Counted from the first letter of the stretch, positions 21,627 to 34,835 are shown. The stretch: DNA of 64,000 nt from Purpureocillium takamizusanense (GCF_022605165.1 NC_063070.1:372001-436000); one strand, 5' to 3'. Numbers and translations are program-made. The notes: a model not told the origin generated them from the letters alone.

Positions 21627-24600
21627 CTAGAACAGCTTAATCTTAGCGTTGCCAGTCGGCGTCGCCTTGCTGCCGGTGGCGCCGTCCGTCGAGGTCCTCG
21701 TCAGAGCGCCCGTGTATCCGTCCCGGCCCGTGCCCGTCGCGGCTGTTCCGTTCGTGTTCTTGTTGTTCTGGCCGTTTGGCTGCATCAAGATGAACTGATC
21801 CTTTAGGGGCATCGAGTTGCCCAGGCTGCGCAACACGTCAGGCTTGAGCTGTTTCCCGGCAACGACAGGTCCGGCGATAAGGCCAATGAAGACGGCCAGC
21901 AGCACGAAGAAGAGGATAGCGTATCGAATGACGCGTCGTCTTCTCAATTTCGACTGTTTCATCGAGTAAATTGGCGGGCGGATTTGTCGACTACATGACG
22001 GTTAGCCAGACCCTCTCCACGCTGTGCACTACGCCAAGGAGGGTTCACGTACCTTGGCCGGAGCCAGAAAAGCATCATAGAATGCAACTTATCCACTTGA
22101 GGAATTGCCAGGACTGGGATCATGAGGAACAAAAGCCAGTGTCCCAAGATGAAGTCGGCAGCGAACATGCTCAGTTCCGTGATCTTGCATAGAAACTCGC
22201 GGGCAGGCTGCGACATCGAGTGCCACCCCATGGAATACCATTTTCCGGTCCAGAACGCAATGTTGGACTGATCTGTCTTCATTTCTCGCGTGAGCGCAAG
22301 TGACACGATCAGCTTGAAGATGAACCGCTGGATTGCCACAACACAGATCATCCCCGCTAGAGTTCGCGCAAAGTTGAAACCCTCGAGGACGAACATGGCC
22401 TCAAAGAAAATGAGCATGAAGACGGCGGCAAAGGCATGAGCGATGGCAGCCAAAACGCTGCCGAACTTCTTGCAGCACATGCTAAGGAGAGGGCCCATGC
22501 AACAAGCCATACCAAACATTGCACCAAGTACTCCGGCGTTGATGGCGATGGGTGCAACGGCCACAACCAGGACACGGATGACTGAATCGGTAGGCTTCGT
22601 TGCCTTGTTGTCGTTGTTCTCCGGAATGACACCCGTCTGCGCGTTGATAAACAGGTAGGGGATCAGGGTCCAGACAACTTGCAAGAGCGGTGTGAGTATC
22701 TCGGTGAAGAAGATGTTCGCGATGGCAGCCCGAGGCACATCGGCGGACAGCTTGGCGGACGCTTCGCCTAGCGTCTTGCGCTTATAGCCAGTGATTCTCG
22801 TTCGCGACAAGCGGCAAAAGCCGATCCAAGATGAAGCATGACTTCGGGAGTTCCCGCGCGAGAGCCAGCGCAGGAAGTCGCGGTAGTCAATAAAGAAATC
22901 GTTCCACGCGAACTGGTGAGGGTTGTATAGGAATGGAGAGATGGTAAGACCTAAGAGCGTGATCCAGAAGTAGGTCAACGCTGCTTGCCAGGCGGTGACG
23001 GTCGCAAAAAGAAGCATCATCAACAGCCTCGAGCCGAAGTAGATCGAAGGGCCGGCGAATCTAGAGTATAGAACGCCGAAGGGGATGCGCGCGGTGGCGA
23101 AGCCACGGCCGGTTCCGATATATCGAGCACCACCAAACGAAAGGTCCTGCTGCACAGAGTTCGCATAAATCTGGCAGACGAACACTTCGAAGAATGTTGA
23201 GAGCGAGAAGAATTGCTTCAGGAAACGCACTAGGGCGCGCCACACACCTCGCTCCGTCAACTCCTGAACAATTAGGGGCACGAAGGACAGGAAGAAGACG
23301 AAGAAGATGGAGAAGATACTGCGCTGAACCCAGTCCATGACAGCATCCGTATTGGCACATCCAGTGGGGAAAAGGGGATCCGTAATTGGCTTATTCCTGT
23401 TGTAGTCGCAAGGAATAGTCTCGTGCCTAAAAGCGCCGAAGTTGAGCAGACATAGCATGAAGAGCTGCACTGAGAGCATGATGAACATGTTGTTGATGTG
23501 AAAACCGGCGTGCGCGTAGTAGAAGGACAAGAATCGATCGAGCGGGAGCTGCGTTCCAAGATAGTAGTACTCGCGGGAGAGCATTTGTTCGCCCATACCA
23601 GTGCCAATCTTGGTCGTGAAGTTCAGGATTGACCCAAATCCCAAGTCACGGCCCTTGCCACACTGATAGTATTCGCAGTGCTTAATACGGCCGCCACGAA
23701 GGATAGCGTTCATGCCAGCAAATATATCCTCGTTGAGATGGAGACCTTTTTGGGCCTTGGACACACCGCCACGTGTCGTCATGAAGATGCCGTTGAGGAA
23801 GTCTGGGTGACCATAATGAAGTTTTCCTCCAATCTTTGCAAGAGTTCGTGCGAAGAGCGTTCCGAAAGTCTGTTCCTTTCCGGCGGCAACATCACCTAGG
23901 ATACCGATATTCTCGGAGAAGATATACTCACGAGCTCCGAGAATAGCAACGGGTGACGTCGTTTCGTTCTTGACTCCCGGGGTGTAGGGCGAGACGTTCT
24001 CGGTCTTCATTTCCTCGAACTCGGCAAGAACACTCCTGATCTTCAGACATTCCTCGAGGTAGTTGTCTTGGTTGGCATCGATAAGTTGGATATATTCGCC
24101 ACGATAGAAGATGACCGAGTGGTTTTGATTGTCAGACTTGCCATCACCGAGAACAGGGTTGCCCGAAAGCTGGATCCTGAACTTCGGCCGCCTCATTCCG
24201 TTCTCCATAAGCTCAGAGTGACCATCGATCAAGGCGGAGTAGAGACGAGGCTCCTCGCCCTCAGCCAACGGAGGCTCTTCATCGAGGTACGCAATCTGGA
24301 GATCAGGATAGGCGCGGAGCAAAAACTCGGCGTTCTCCATCTCCTCCTTCTTGAACTTGGAGTAGCGCTGCATGGATACCACGATCTTGAACTTGCGGCG
24401 GGCCATCCGTTCGAGCTCTCGCTCGAGCTTGTCAGAGTTTCCGCCGAACATCTGTACAACTTCCGGGTTCTCGACTCGATAGAGAAGCTTGATAGCACGG
24501 CTGTAGTTCATAAAGCCCGAGACTGTACGGTACAGAGTCTGCGAGCGAAGTGAGGCCCAAATACGGGTCCGAAGGGTATACTCGGGGGCCGAGGACTTAA

Positions 24601-27597
24601 AACCGATACAATAGAAGGGCAGGTCGTCGATCTTGCTCTTGGCAGCGTCCTTCTCGCCTTTTTCAAAGTCTCCGTTCATCTGCGACGTCTCATCGGCCAA
24701 TATTTTGGTATCTTTGACGAAGCAGTCCCACTCATGTGGGTGTAGCTGCTTGAGGTACTCTAGGAGGGTGACGCGCGAGTAGGGCTCGTCCTCGCGGATG
24801 ATTTCGCGCAAGGAGAGGAGGATCTTCTCGCTATAGTGAGGAATCATGACGGTAAATGTCGGCATGTTATCCACGGGAAGAGGCTCTGGGATTGGCGTCG
24901 ATAAGGATTGGGCAAAGAAGGAGATTCGGCGTTCGGCCTCGCTATGGCTAGGGAAGAATTCGGTCTTGAACGAGTGGTCTTCCTGGGAGACAAAGAACGT
25001 AGGCGCCCGCAACGTTCGCTTGCCCTCTTGCTCCGATGGAACTTGATGGTAGAGCAGCTTCTGCACATGATCAATGGCCAGTAGGTGCTCTCGGTACATG
25101 GAAATGACGATCGCGTTCCAGACCTGAGAGATGAGTACCTTCGGCTTGTATTTGATTTCCATGTCCGTAGTGGCCAGCACCTTAGAGTAGATGCGCTTCG
25201 GAAGGCGCGAAAAGATATTCCGCCAAGGCGTCCAGATGGAGGATCCAATATAGAACGACCGCGCAATCGAGAAGATGGTATTGAGCAACACGTAGAAGAG
25301 GTATGTGTCGAGGAAGAAGAAAATCAGGTCGGTGAACGCCATCAAACCAAGCAAGATATACGGATGGTTCTTGCAGAGAATGTTTGCAGTTGCCTTTCCA
25401 AACAAATGGTCTCCCGCGCATTGGGGGTGGAAGATGGAAAGGTACCTGATGACGTCACGGAACGATAGCGTCAGGTAGACGTAGGACTCGCCGAACTTCG
25501 CACCGAAAACCGTAAGCCATAGGCCGTACGACATGGCCATGTCGTTACCGGAGAGCCTGGGCCAGCTGGCCGTGAAGGTCTGACTTGCAACATATCGCCG
25601 CGAATTTTTCGTCAGATAGCTGCCAAAGAGTCCGCCGAGAGGCATAACCGCGAAGAAGAGGAATGTGATGATGGCAATGACAAAGTGTACAATGCCAATG
25701 ATCAGATCCACATCGACTCCAGATGTCTTTGGGGTTCGAATTGCGAACACCTTGATGCCGGGTCCAAGATTGATAACGAAGATGAGCAGGAGGAACAGAA
25801 GCCTTTTGGTGAGATGCTGTGCACCAGCCCATCGCCGCGGAACGTATGCCCACTCCGCCAGAGTAGCGACAACTTGGATGAATGAGGCGATGGCGCCGCC
25901 GAAGGCGACGACCGAGAACTGCTGGGCAGCTGGTGGCTGATTGTCTACCTGCTGCTCGTACTTAGAGCCGAGAAGTAGCGTCGGGGCGTTGTGCGCAGTA
26001 TAGAACCAAAACATAGTCAGGTGAATGACCCAGATGCGGTTGAAGTTGACCAGAAGGTGAAACCACGATCGCGTCTCCTTGTACGTCTTGAAGAAGCACT
26101 TCTTCCAGTTGACGTCCTTTAGCTTTAGATAACGCTCAGCAGGAGGCACATCCACGAGCTTGCTCTTATCCTGCATGACGATGCGCTCGATACCTTCAGG
26201 GTACCAGAAGAGTTGGTTGCAGTCATCATAGCCGATGATATGCTTGTGGTCGCGCTCGCGGCGCACGTAGACCCCATTGAGAATCTCGTAGCCTTGGTCT
26301 CTGCAGTACTGGTATAGCGGCGTGATGACATTGTTGAGGTACGTAAACTCATCCACCGGCTCAACAAGGGCCTGGCAAGCTGGCGAATTGAGATAGTCGT
26401 CGGCACACTTGAAGATGAAGCAAAGGCATTCCGGCATAAAGCGAACCTGGTTGGCCTCGCCCCAGCAAAGGAGGTACAGGGCAATCTGGCGAACTCGATC
26501 GTGCTGGGACATGCGATTCATGCGTGTTTTCCAACGATACTCAGCGGCTTCAAGGCTGTCATCGCCCTCCAAGTCCTGAAGAGCCTCTGCTTCGTTAGCC
26601 GCCTCCGCAGCGTTCTTCTTCTTTTTTCCCTTTGCCTTGCGGCGCAGACCTTTGCTCTTGGCATTGGCAAAGCCAACAGCGTCGTCAAGGTCAAGGTGTG
26701 CAGCGAAGTACCACTTGCGATAATTGGCGTTGTCTCCACCGATGTAGTCCGCATGGAGAGAGAGAAGGGCTTGGTTCGGGGTCATGCGAGAAGCCCTCGA
26801 GTCGAGAAGCGTCATGAGATGGTCGTACATATTGCGCATGCTGTCCCGCTGGAATCCGAACTTGGAAGTCAAATCTAGGAAGATGTCCTCGATCTCTTCC
26901 TTCGACAAAGGGATCTGAGCATCCGAAGTCCAGGCAGGATAAGGCTCACGAGAGCGCTGGCCGGCAGGGAGGACGTTATTGTAATCCATGCCATAGTTGG
27001 GTGTTGAGGCGCCAGACGATCGATTCGCCCCATAGGACATTTGAGAGGAAGGTGGCCTGTAGCCTCGTTGTCCGTCACCATAGCTGTTGTAACGCTCGTC
27101 ACCACGGCCATAGTAGTCCATTTCGGCTGCGCGGGCCATGTCTGATCTCATGGTGAAGTCGCTAAACGTCTCCGAATCCTCTTCCGAGCCATGACGACCA
27201 CCGTGACCGGCATATCCGTTGTTGTAATCCTGGTCGTAGTAATTCCCGCCCTGGCCATTGTAGTAGTCGTCTTGATACTGGTCGTGGCCGTCATAGTAGC
27301 CCCCGTCTTGATGATACGGATTGTTCGGGTCGGCATTGTAATACCCCCTGGAGTCTTGTTAGAAAAGAAGTCCCTTTCTCTCTCCCACTTCGGAGTACTA
27401 AAACGGGGGCTGGCGCGGACTCACGATTCGTCGTAATAGCCATCGCCTGCGTGGCCACCCTGAGCGCCGTGGCCGCCACGAGCGTCGTAGCCATTATCGT
27501 AGTATTGGTCATCCTGATAGTACGAGTCCGCGTTCCCTTGATGATGGCCGTAACCATCATCATAGTGGTCCTGGTGACCACCTGGATACCCAGACAT
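21627..27597 (-). CDS. fks1: 1,3-beta-glucan synthase catalytic subunit
   Basis: This plasma-membrane enzyme (GT48) polymerises UDP-glucose into wall beta-1,3-glucan with Rho1 as activator; echinocandins target it. Three exons (27425-27597, 22053-27347, 21627-21990) give 1943 aa, the usual length. The first 110 or so residues are rich in Tyr, Gly, Asp and His (Y-Y-Q-D-D-Q-Y-Y repeats). An Fks1 domain follows, then an N-terminal membrane cluster, the large cytoplasmic GT48 domain (about residues 800-1350) and a C-terminal membrane cluster. The last exon adds R-Q-I-R-P-P-I-Y-S, a basic K-L-R-R-R-R and one membrane segment; it is missed if the intron 21991-22052 is not removed. Hot-spot 1 (residues 682-690) reads Y-L-T-L-S-F-R-D-V; hot-spot 2 begins D-W-V-Q-R-S. 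Identity is certain. Confidence 0.97.
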
Positions 27598-30500
27598 GTT
27601 GACTGACAGATTTTATCTGACAGATTCAATGGTCAGGTTAGGCTCGGCGTCCACAAAATACCTCGAAGGGGGAAACAGGGGCGGAGGAACGACGCGGCGT
27701 TTGGGTGCAACCTACCCCTCGACAACCATGGGAGCTGTACGCTGTGGATTATGCAAAATGAAGGGCTGCGGGCGGGCGTCTGGCCGAACAAAGAAGCCCT
27801 GAGGGAGTATGTCGAGAATGCAATGACCACGATGCGATTCAGCGAAGGATTGATTCACTGAATGGTGCGAGACCTGGCAGTGATTGACATGAAAGTCGCA
27901 ATCTGAAGATAGCCAGTCAATCGCATGTGCGCGTGAATTGATCGCGTCGATGGTAGGCGCTCAAACGATGGAGACTCGGACAATGCCTGGAGGAAGACGA
28001 GACCAAGAAATCGTCGAATGTTGGTGATGGCGCCAACGAAGCAGAAAGATGTGTGTGTGAGTCGCAACGCCGGTTCCGCTCCCGGGGCGAGAACAGAATC
28101 GCGGAAAAGGAGCGGCAGAAGCGATAGAAGAAAACGCAAGTCGGAGCAGGAGAAAAGCGAGCGTGCTATCTGGCGGTTGGGTCAGAGTGAGGAGAGCGCC
28201 AGATGGTGATGCCTTTCCCCCCCTTTTTTCGGGACAGTGAGAGGACAGAGAAGGTGGAAAAGGCAGGTACGGTACGTAGTATGGGAAAGGCAAAAACAGG
28301 CTGGGGAGTGAATGAATGGATGGGAGTGGGATCGAGGGGGGTGGAGCACAACCACTGGCAAGCTGGGCTGCGCAGCGCGAGACTGGGGGGAGGGAAGACG
28401 GTTGGCTGGCGGGCTCGGGTGGCTGTGCGGTGTCGCGCTCCACTGCACCTCCCCTTCGTGTCGCCGGGTGGGCGTCGGGTGCTTCCAATGGTGAGGCGAG
28501 TGGTGTGGGAGAGCACGGCACCTGTCCTGGATGGTTCATCGGTGGTGGTGGTACCTGGCATCCTGGCAACCACGGCAAGATCCTAACCTGTACCATGGCG
28601 CTCTGGGGTACTTTCTACGAGTGAGCTAGGTACTAGTAAGTAGTACAGGTACCTTACGTGGCCACCATGAAAGTGAGAGTAGGGGGAAGCAAGCATGAGA
28701 GGAAGCCTTGAAGACCGGTTGCTCGTCTGACGGCACGAGCAGTGAGCGCAACAACCAGTGGAGGCGCCTGGAAATACGCGCATGTCTGTCGCGAACCCAG
28801 GTCTGCTGGTGCGGCTCGTGGAACTGTGTGTGCCAGTTGTCAGGTACTCGAATCATCGAGCCACAGGCTCTATCGGCCGGTCTCTAGGGAACTTGTAGGT
28901 ACTACCTAGTAGGTACTTTAGGTACTACAGGTACTGAACTGCCCAAGGGTAACCTTAATAAGGTGCGCATTAGGTACCGAAGGGTACCTACAGTGGGAAC
29001 TGTACCTAGCGCACCGCCAGGCGGAGCCGATCGCAAGGGATTCCGTTGTGCACATTCTGTAAGCTCATCCATCCGCGAACTTCCACCAGTGTCCAAGCCT
29101 TGAAAGCTGGCTTCCCGAGGCTCTTTTGGGAGATTGATCAAGCGCGTGCGCAGACGCCATGCCCGTGCCGGCCCCAACCGCGATGCGACACAATAACGGC
29201 GCTGGCAAAAGACGAAAACATCTGAAATGCGCCAACCCCCTGGCAGGTACAAGGCGCTGCCCAACGCGTACAGGTACTGGGATGCGACTCTTGCATGCTT
29301 GATAGGCTTGTGGCCAAATGTGCCGTGCTACAGGTGGGCGGGTGGATCAGTGGAGAGGGGGGTTCCACGGATCCTCTCGTCTCCCTGGGCCAAGGCCCCA
29401 TGTCCTGAGAGAAATTTCCTTGACGAAGCGAAGTCGTGAATGCGCAGGACTGTGCAGTTTTTTAGGTACTCGTACCTCCTCGAAACCTGTGCCCAGTGGG
29501 ATTCGCGACTAGCGTCCTTCTTTTGCACGATTCCAGGCACATGTTTCCGAAGGCTGGCCAATCGGGCCTCGAAAGCGGATCTCATCGGCGCGCCGTCCAC
29601 GGGTACCTTAGATACCCAAGGTAGATGGTAGGTACTTAGATACATGATGATTACGGTACTGGAGCCCTGGAGAGCTTGGAATCTCAGCTGGGGCAGAACC
29701 AGCCATGCTGCTCAGTGCCTTCTCCGGTAGTACTACCTTAGGGACGTATGATGCTCAGAGTGTCTGCGCCTTAGTAGTGCTCAGCGAAGCGTGAACGCTC
29801 CAGTCAGCGTCTCTCACTACTTGCGTGAGCCCTTCAGGTGGCCTCGTTGACGGGATTGGTGCAAGGGGCAGGCGGCTGGCACAACACCTGTGAGGGTGGG
29901 TTACAGAAGCAACCTCGCATCAACGTCAACAAAATGCTCGGCACCTCACCTATCAGCAAGGCTAGGCCACGGGTAATGTTTGCAGGCGATGCATCACAAG
30001 GCCCACCTCCTGTGCGAGCACGGCAGCACAAGCGCTGGTCCGTCGGCAGGGACTGGACGGCTTGACACAGGACAGGTCGGAGAGAGCGCAGGTGTGCCGC
30101 GGCGGCACCCAGCTGTCCCGCGCCGCCGACAAGCAGATTCAGTCAAACGGACAATGCCCTATGCATCTATTTTATTGTTATTTTATTTTTAATTTTTTTC
30201 AATTTGTGATGTTTGACCTCCACATCGCGAGGTTGCTGATCTCGATCTGTTGACCACCATGTTAGCCGGCTGTTGAGAAGCCGGCCCGGGAAACCGGATG
30301 GCTGGGATGGGCTCCAGTGCACCAGACGGACTCTCCGGTGGGGCCGCAATGAAGAAGGGCTGGGATCGGCTGAGCCGTGGTCCGTCAAAGTACTAAGCCA
30401 CTAGCCACGGCGCCGAGTCAATTGTCGAGGCTAGGGAGGGAAAAGAGAAGGTCGGATGCGTGAGTGCAGCAGGGTTTTACGGCAGTCGCTGCACAACCAC

Positions 30501-32675
30501 CTGGAGGGAGTCCCCGGGGACCAAGAGTTCCTCGATGGCCCTCCAGAATGAGACCCGGCCACGGACGATGCTGTATTGGCAGTGCATGCACACGTACCTT
30601 ATGTATGTAGGTACTATTTACTTTGGTGTACAACGGGGAGGAGGGGGGGTACGTACTTGACATGGACTGGTTGCATGAATACCATGCCGAGTTCATCAAA
30701 TCCTCCTAGCGCGCGACTCGTACAGCGTCGGCCTTGCAGTACAGGAAATACGACCTCACCTTCGAAGCAAGATGTGCTACCTTTTACTTACTGGCCCATA
30801 GATACCACCTACCAGCAGTGCAACACTGGGCAGGCATTTCTCTGGCGCAGAAACCTGTCCCCAGCACCAAGCCAGCCGGAGCTTTCTAAGAACATTACAA
30901 GGCACTATTTTACCAAGACTTAGTAGTAGGTACCTGAAGGACGTGCAACTTCTCAGGTCGCCGAGGGGGAAAAGCCAAACCACCACTATCGTGCTTGATT
31001 GCTAGCTTTTGCCCTGGCTCAACTGCTCAACCGTCTTCAATGGGTGTGCCTACGTTAGTAGCCGTTGCTGCTGCTTCTGCAGCGGCTGAGTCCATCGAGA
31101 CCTTATCGGAATGCCGTCTCCCACCCTCTCGCCCGCTGAAAGCATCAGTGGCTCCTGTCGCCACGGGCTGCAGCATTTCACGGCGGGCCGTGCTGGCACT
31201 CGAACTCTGCCACTGGCACGCAGGCGGTGGAAATGGAAGCCTGCGGACCCCCTGCATGGGACGTTGCTAGCGCACGATCGCAAGCATTTTTAGTAGCGCA
31301 CCGACCCGCCACGGGCCCGTTTCCATCGCCACCCGACGCTCGTATCCTTGTTTTGCTGGACCAAGCCGGCGCCCTCGGGCCCAAGAACCAAGATCCAGAT
31401 GGGAAAAGCGTCCGCCACGTACGTGGTTGAACTTTGCCCACAGCAATGTCGTCGGACTGTCCATGTCGTGGCAATGATGCTGCCGAAGCCAGCACTGGCC
31501 ATTTTCGGACTCTGTCCACGCCCTGCGGCTTCTTGTTATGCCAAAGAACGTGCGGGTAGATCCCTCACATGGTGTACTAGTTGCATCGTCGGCCCCATCC
31601 TGCGTTCAAGAGAAGTACGTACGGATACGCAGAATACTACTATGACCACGTACTTGGACTTGGAAAATACTGAGTTGGTACCTAGTGTGAGGATGCAAAG
31701 TCGTGAATTGAGCGAGGCGTCTGTCGCGTCTCAAACCGCCGCCCCCCTCCCCCTTCTTCTCCAAACAACTTGCCTTCAGCCGATGTCTGCGACGGACCGG
31801 TGGATCTCCTGTGGGGGCGCTGCCCCCTGATTCCCCTTTGCTGTTCTCCGTCCCTTTCACTTCGTGCAACTGAAGTGCCTGGCCTGGCTGGCAAAAAGGT
31901 CCGCTTGACGACCAATCTTGACGTTGACTTTCGGCCGGTGGTCGACGTGAGGTGCGACTCACAGGCCCCCCTGGCGGCGCGGCTTCTAACGTTCCGCGCC
32001 CTCGGCTTCTATGAATGGTGCCTTGGTCCTCACATGTCATCCTCATGCCCATCGTGACCACCAGGAAAGCTTCCGCGAAAAGTGGCAACGGCAGCGAGCG
32101 CCCGAGCACCTAGCCTGGGCACCTTGACCTCATAATACGGACTGCAAGGTAACTACTGGTAAGTGCATGTGTTACTATTACCATCCATCGAAGCTCTAGG
32201 TACCCCGGCCTACTTCGTACACAAGGCGCAGGCAAGCCGAGCCCTGGACCCAGGCAGGATGCCAGGTCCCCCCAATTTGCTTCGTGCGACGCAATCTCCG
32301 CTCGCCGCATGAATATCATTCCATGACGAGCCAGGAGTACCTCCTTGTGACATTTCGTGAGCAACGCGCTTGTTCGGCGGGAGCGGTGAGTCCAGTGAAA
32401 CCGCAAATACAAGCGACTTGCCGCCCAGGAGAGCATGAGCATGCGTATGATGGACATTGACAATTCGTATCACGTGATCATGTTGCTGTGCCAACATCGT
32501 TTAGGCCTCTCCGTCTGGTCTCTGGCTTCTCCCCACGGCGACCAAACAAGGTCAACGCAACATTCCTGCTCTGCGAAACTGGCCCAAATTTGGCAGCATC
32601 GCGGCTGCGTCACATACTTACTGCCCGTTGTCGAGCGTCTAGCCCACCCACCGGGACCAACGACGGCTCACCGTT
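27598..32675. other. 5 kb gene-poor block between fks1 and the SprT-like gene
   Basis: This is the longest stretch without a supported gene. The genes on both sides point away from it, so it holds two promoters, and the first kilobase is probably fks1 promoter and leader. TACCTA/TAGGTA words cluster at 28625-28660, 28890-28990 and 29600-29640, with a T/A-rich tract at 30165-30205. The open frames on both strands are shorter than about 210 codons, of low complexity (Pro/Ser/Arg), and usually lack good starts. A non-coding transcript or a fast-evolving small gene cannot be excluded. Confidence 0.55.
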
Positions 32676-34835
32676 ATGGCCAGGCTCGTGGACTGCTACC
32701 CATCCAGCGAAGATGAGCTACCGCGACTAAACGTCCTCCTTGGCCGCACGAGTGCGCGCAAATTGGCACCTATGCCGCGAGCAACACCAAAGCCTCCTCC
32801 CAACAATGGTCTTGTGCCCAGGACGGCGGCAACACCATCTACACGGAGGGTTCGTCGCTTCAGAGACCAGCTGACTGATGCCAATCCTCTCTTTCTCCCT
32901 TGGAGCGGAAGCCAGGAGAGCGACTTAGCCCATGACATACGTGGTGCCTCTCAAGTGCCGCCTCATTCATCGCTGCAAGGCAATCGCCAAATGCCTGGGG
33001 CCGTATTATCGGGAGGACTCTCGTACGCCATGCTTGAGGACTCGCCTCCGCCGACAGCACGAGCTTCTCGAACGAGGCGCCGCCTGGTTGCACGACTCCT
33101 GGATAGTGATGGAGAGGGTGGTTCGACCTGCGACACTCGCGACAACTCCACACTGCTGAACAAAGCTAGTCGAGCCCAATATGGTATCAACCTCACGAAT
33201 CGCTCGTCACGCAGATCGACTCCAGTGGCGGAGCTCGTGGACAGTGGAAATGCAGCAAGCGTGACATTCGATCCAGCATCGACCGAGTCGCTATCACCGT
33301 ACGCCCAGAAGGCGGACCCCGACAGTGTTGCCAACGATGAGGAGCCCAGCATTTATGAGACCGCGGTTGAGGATTCACACAGCGAAAGCGAAAGCTCAGA
33401 TTCGGACTTCGAGCTCAGCGATTCTTCCGAAGATGTCTTTGCAAGCCCTCTTGCGCAAGGGTTACCTCCCATTGCCCGGACAAGGAGGGTTCGACAAGCA
33501 AAAACACAGGAAAATGGGCCACGCAGTGTGTTGAACGCTCGAAGTCCAAACATGCGAAACCTGAAATCCATCGCTGCAGGCCCCCCTTCTGTAAAAGGAA
33601 AGATGAGCAGCCCCGACATACAGGCAGAAGTTCGACAGCCACGAGCAGCCAGCATCAGGCGCAGTACAGCCTCGCATGAGTCGGTATTGACTCGTGACTT
33701 GGACGCTCTACGTACCGACTTCAGCGGGTTCTCAGATAACGACGAGGAAGCACATTCCGACAGCGACGATGCACATGTGCCACGACCCAGAACACCATGC
33801 AGAGAAGTCCAGTCCAAGGGTCTCGTATCCCCTCGGAAGCGAGACGCCATCCCCAAAACGCCGCATCGACCCAGCGTGGATGCGTTCTGGAACAAGGAGC
33901 TGGTTGATGGCTGGAACGAGCAACACTCACCACAAAAAGCACCGAACCTGCGTCTAGCCCCTAGCCCAGCTAAAGAGAGGCGCGAGAAAGCAGCGGAGAA
34001 GAAGTCCTTTGACGCACGCAAGGTCGCCCTGGCCGAGGACTTTCTTCGACAACTCAACGAGAAAATCGCCGACGGAAAGATTTCGGAGCTCGCAAAGCCA
34101 ACTGGGGGTGTCAAACTCATTTGGACAAAGACTCTGAATACCACGGCTGGGAGGGCCAATTGGAAACGAGAGACGATCCGTACGAAGCAGACGGACGGCA
34201 CCATTATTGCAGTCAACCATATGCATCACGCGTCCATTGAGTTGGCCGAAAAGGTTATTGACGACGACCATAAGTTGCTGAACGTGTTGGCGCACGAATT
34301 CTGTCACTTGGCCAACTTCATGATCACAGGCATCACAAACAACCCACATGGCAAAGAGTTTAAGACATGGGCGGCTAAATGTTCTCGGGCTTTTGGGGAG
34401 TCCCACGGGATTCAAGTGACCACGAAGCACACCTACGACATTGACTTCAAATACACGTGGCAGTGCTCGACGTGCGGATCCGAGTACAAACGCCATTCCA
34501 GGAGCATTGATCCTCAGCGTCACAAGTGTGGGGGCTGCAAAGGCACACTCATCCAGACGAAACCATGCCCAAGGAAGACGAACGCGGGAAGCGGCCAAGG
34601 CGGGAAGCCCACTGAATACCAGACGTTCGTCAAAGAACAGATGAGGATTGTCAAGGCGGAAAACCCCAGCCGTCCTCAAAAAGATGTAATGCGTATCGTG
34701 GCGAACAAGTGGGCAAAGACGAGAGGGAAGAAATCGATGGCCACCGACAACGCGGTCGAGCCGAGTGAGGTTGACCTCGTCACGGCACAGATGGTGGATC
34801 TCACGGTAGACAACGAGGGAAAAGACAGGACCTGA
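32676..34835 (+). CDS. SprT-like metalloprotease with HMG-like C-terminus (GCNA family)
   Basis: The single-exon product has 719 aa. Residues 1-440 are acidic, Ser-rich and apparently disordered (for example S-E-S-E-S-S-D-S-D-F-E), as in the animal germ-cell nuclear acidic protein GCNA. A SprT-like domain follows (about 455-640), with H540-E-F-C-H544 as the HExxH zinc site and a treble-clef-like ribbon carrying C-S-T-C and C-G-G-C. The last 80 or so residues (T-E-Y-Q-T-F-V-K-E-Q to A-N-K-W-A-K) resemble an HMG box. SprT proteases of the Spartan/GCNA group clear DNA-protein crosslinks; a nuclear role of that kind is inferred from domains. The first in-frame ATG (32676) is used. It is unrelated to Wss1. 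Confidence 0.88.
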   Translation: MARLVDCYPSSEDELPRLNVLLGRTSARKLAPMPRATPKPPPNNGLVPRTAATPSTRRVRRFRDQLTDANPLFLPWSGSQESDLAHDIRGASQVPPHSSLQGNRQMPGAVLSGGLSYAMLEDSPPPTARASRTRRRLVARLLDSDGEGGSTCDTRDNSTLLNKASRAQYGINLTNRSSRRSTPVAELVDSGNAASVTFDPASTESLSPYAQKADPDSVANDEEPSIYETAVEDSHSESESSDSDFELSDSSEDVFASPLAQGLPPIARTRRVRQAKTQENGPRSVLNARSPNMRNLKSIAAGPPSVKGKMSSPDIQAEVRQPRAASIRRSTASHESVLTRDLDALRTDFSGFSDNDEEAHSDSDDAHVPRPRTPCREVQSKGLVSPRKRDAIPKTPHRPSVDAFWNKELVDGWNEQHSPQKAPNLRLAPSPAKERREKAAEKKSFDARKVALAEDFLRQLNEKIADGKISELAKPTGGVKLIWTKTLNTTAGRANWKRETIRTKQTDGTIIAVNHMHHASIELAEKVIDDDHKLLNVLAHEFCHLANFMITGITNNPHGKEFKTWAAKCSRAFGESHGIQVTTKHTYDIDFKYTWQCSTCGSEYKRHSRSIDPQRHKCGGCKGTLIQTKPCPRKTNAGSGQGGKPTEYQTFVKEQMRIVKAENPSRPQKDVMRIVANKWAKTRGKKSMATDNAVEPSEVDLVTAQMVDLTVDNEGKDRT

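Noticed and set aside
21959..22052. C-terminus of fks1 as read straight through the last donor
   Set aside because: The read-through tail replaces the conserved R-Q-I-R-P-P-I-Y-S segment, which appears when the 62-nt intron is removed.
22357..22632. ORFs inside fks1 on either strand
   Set aside because: They are shadows of the long fks1 reading frame; the fks1 frame itself matches the whole family length.
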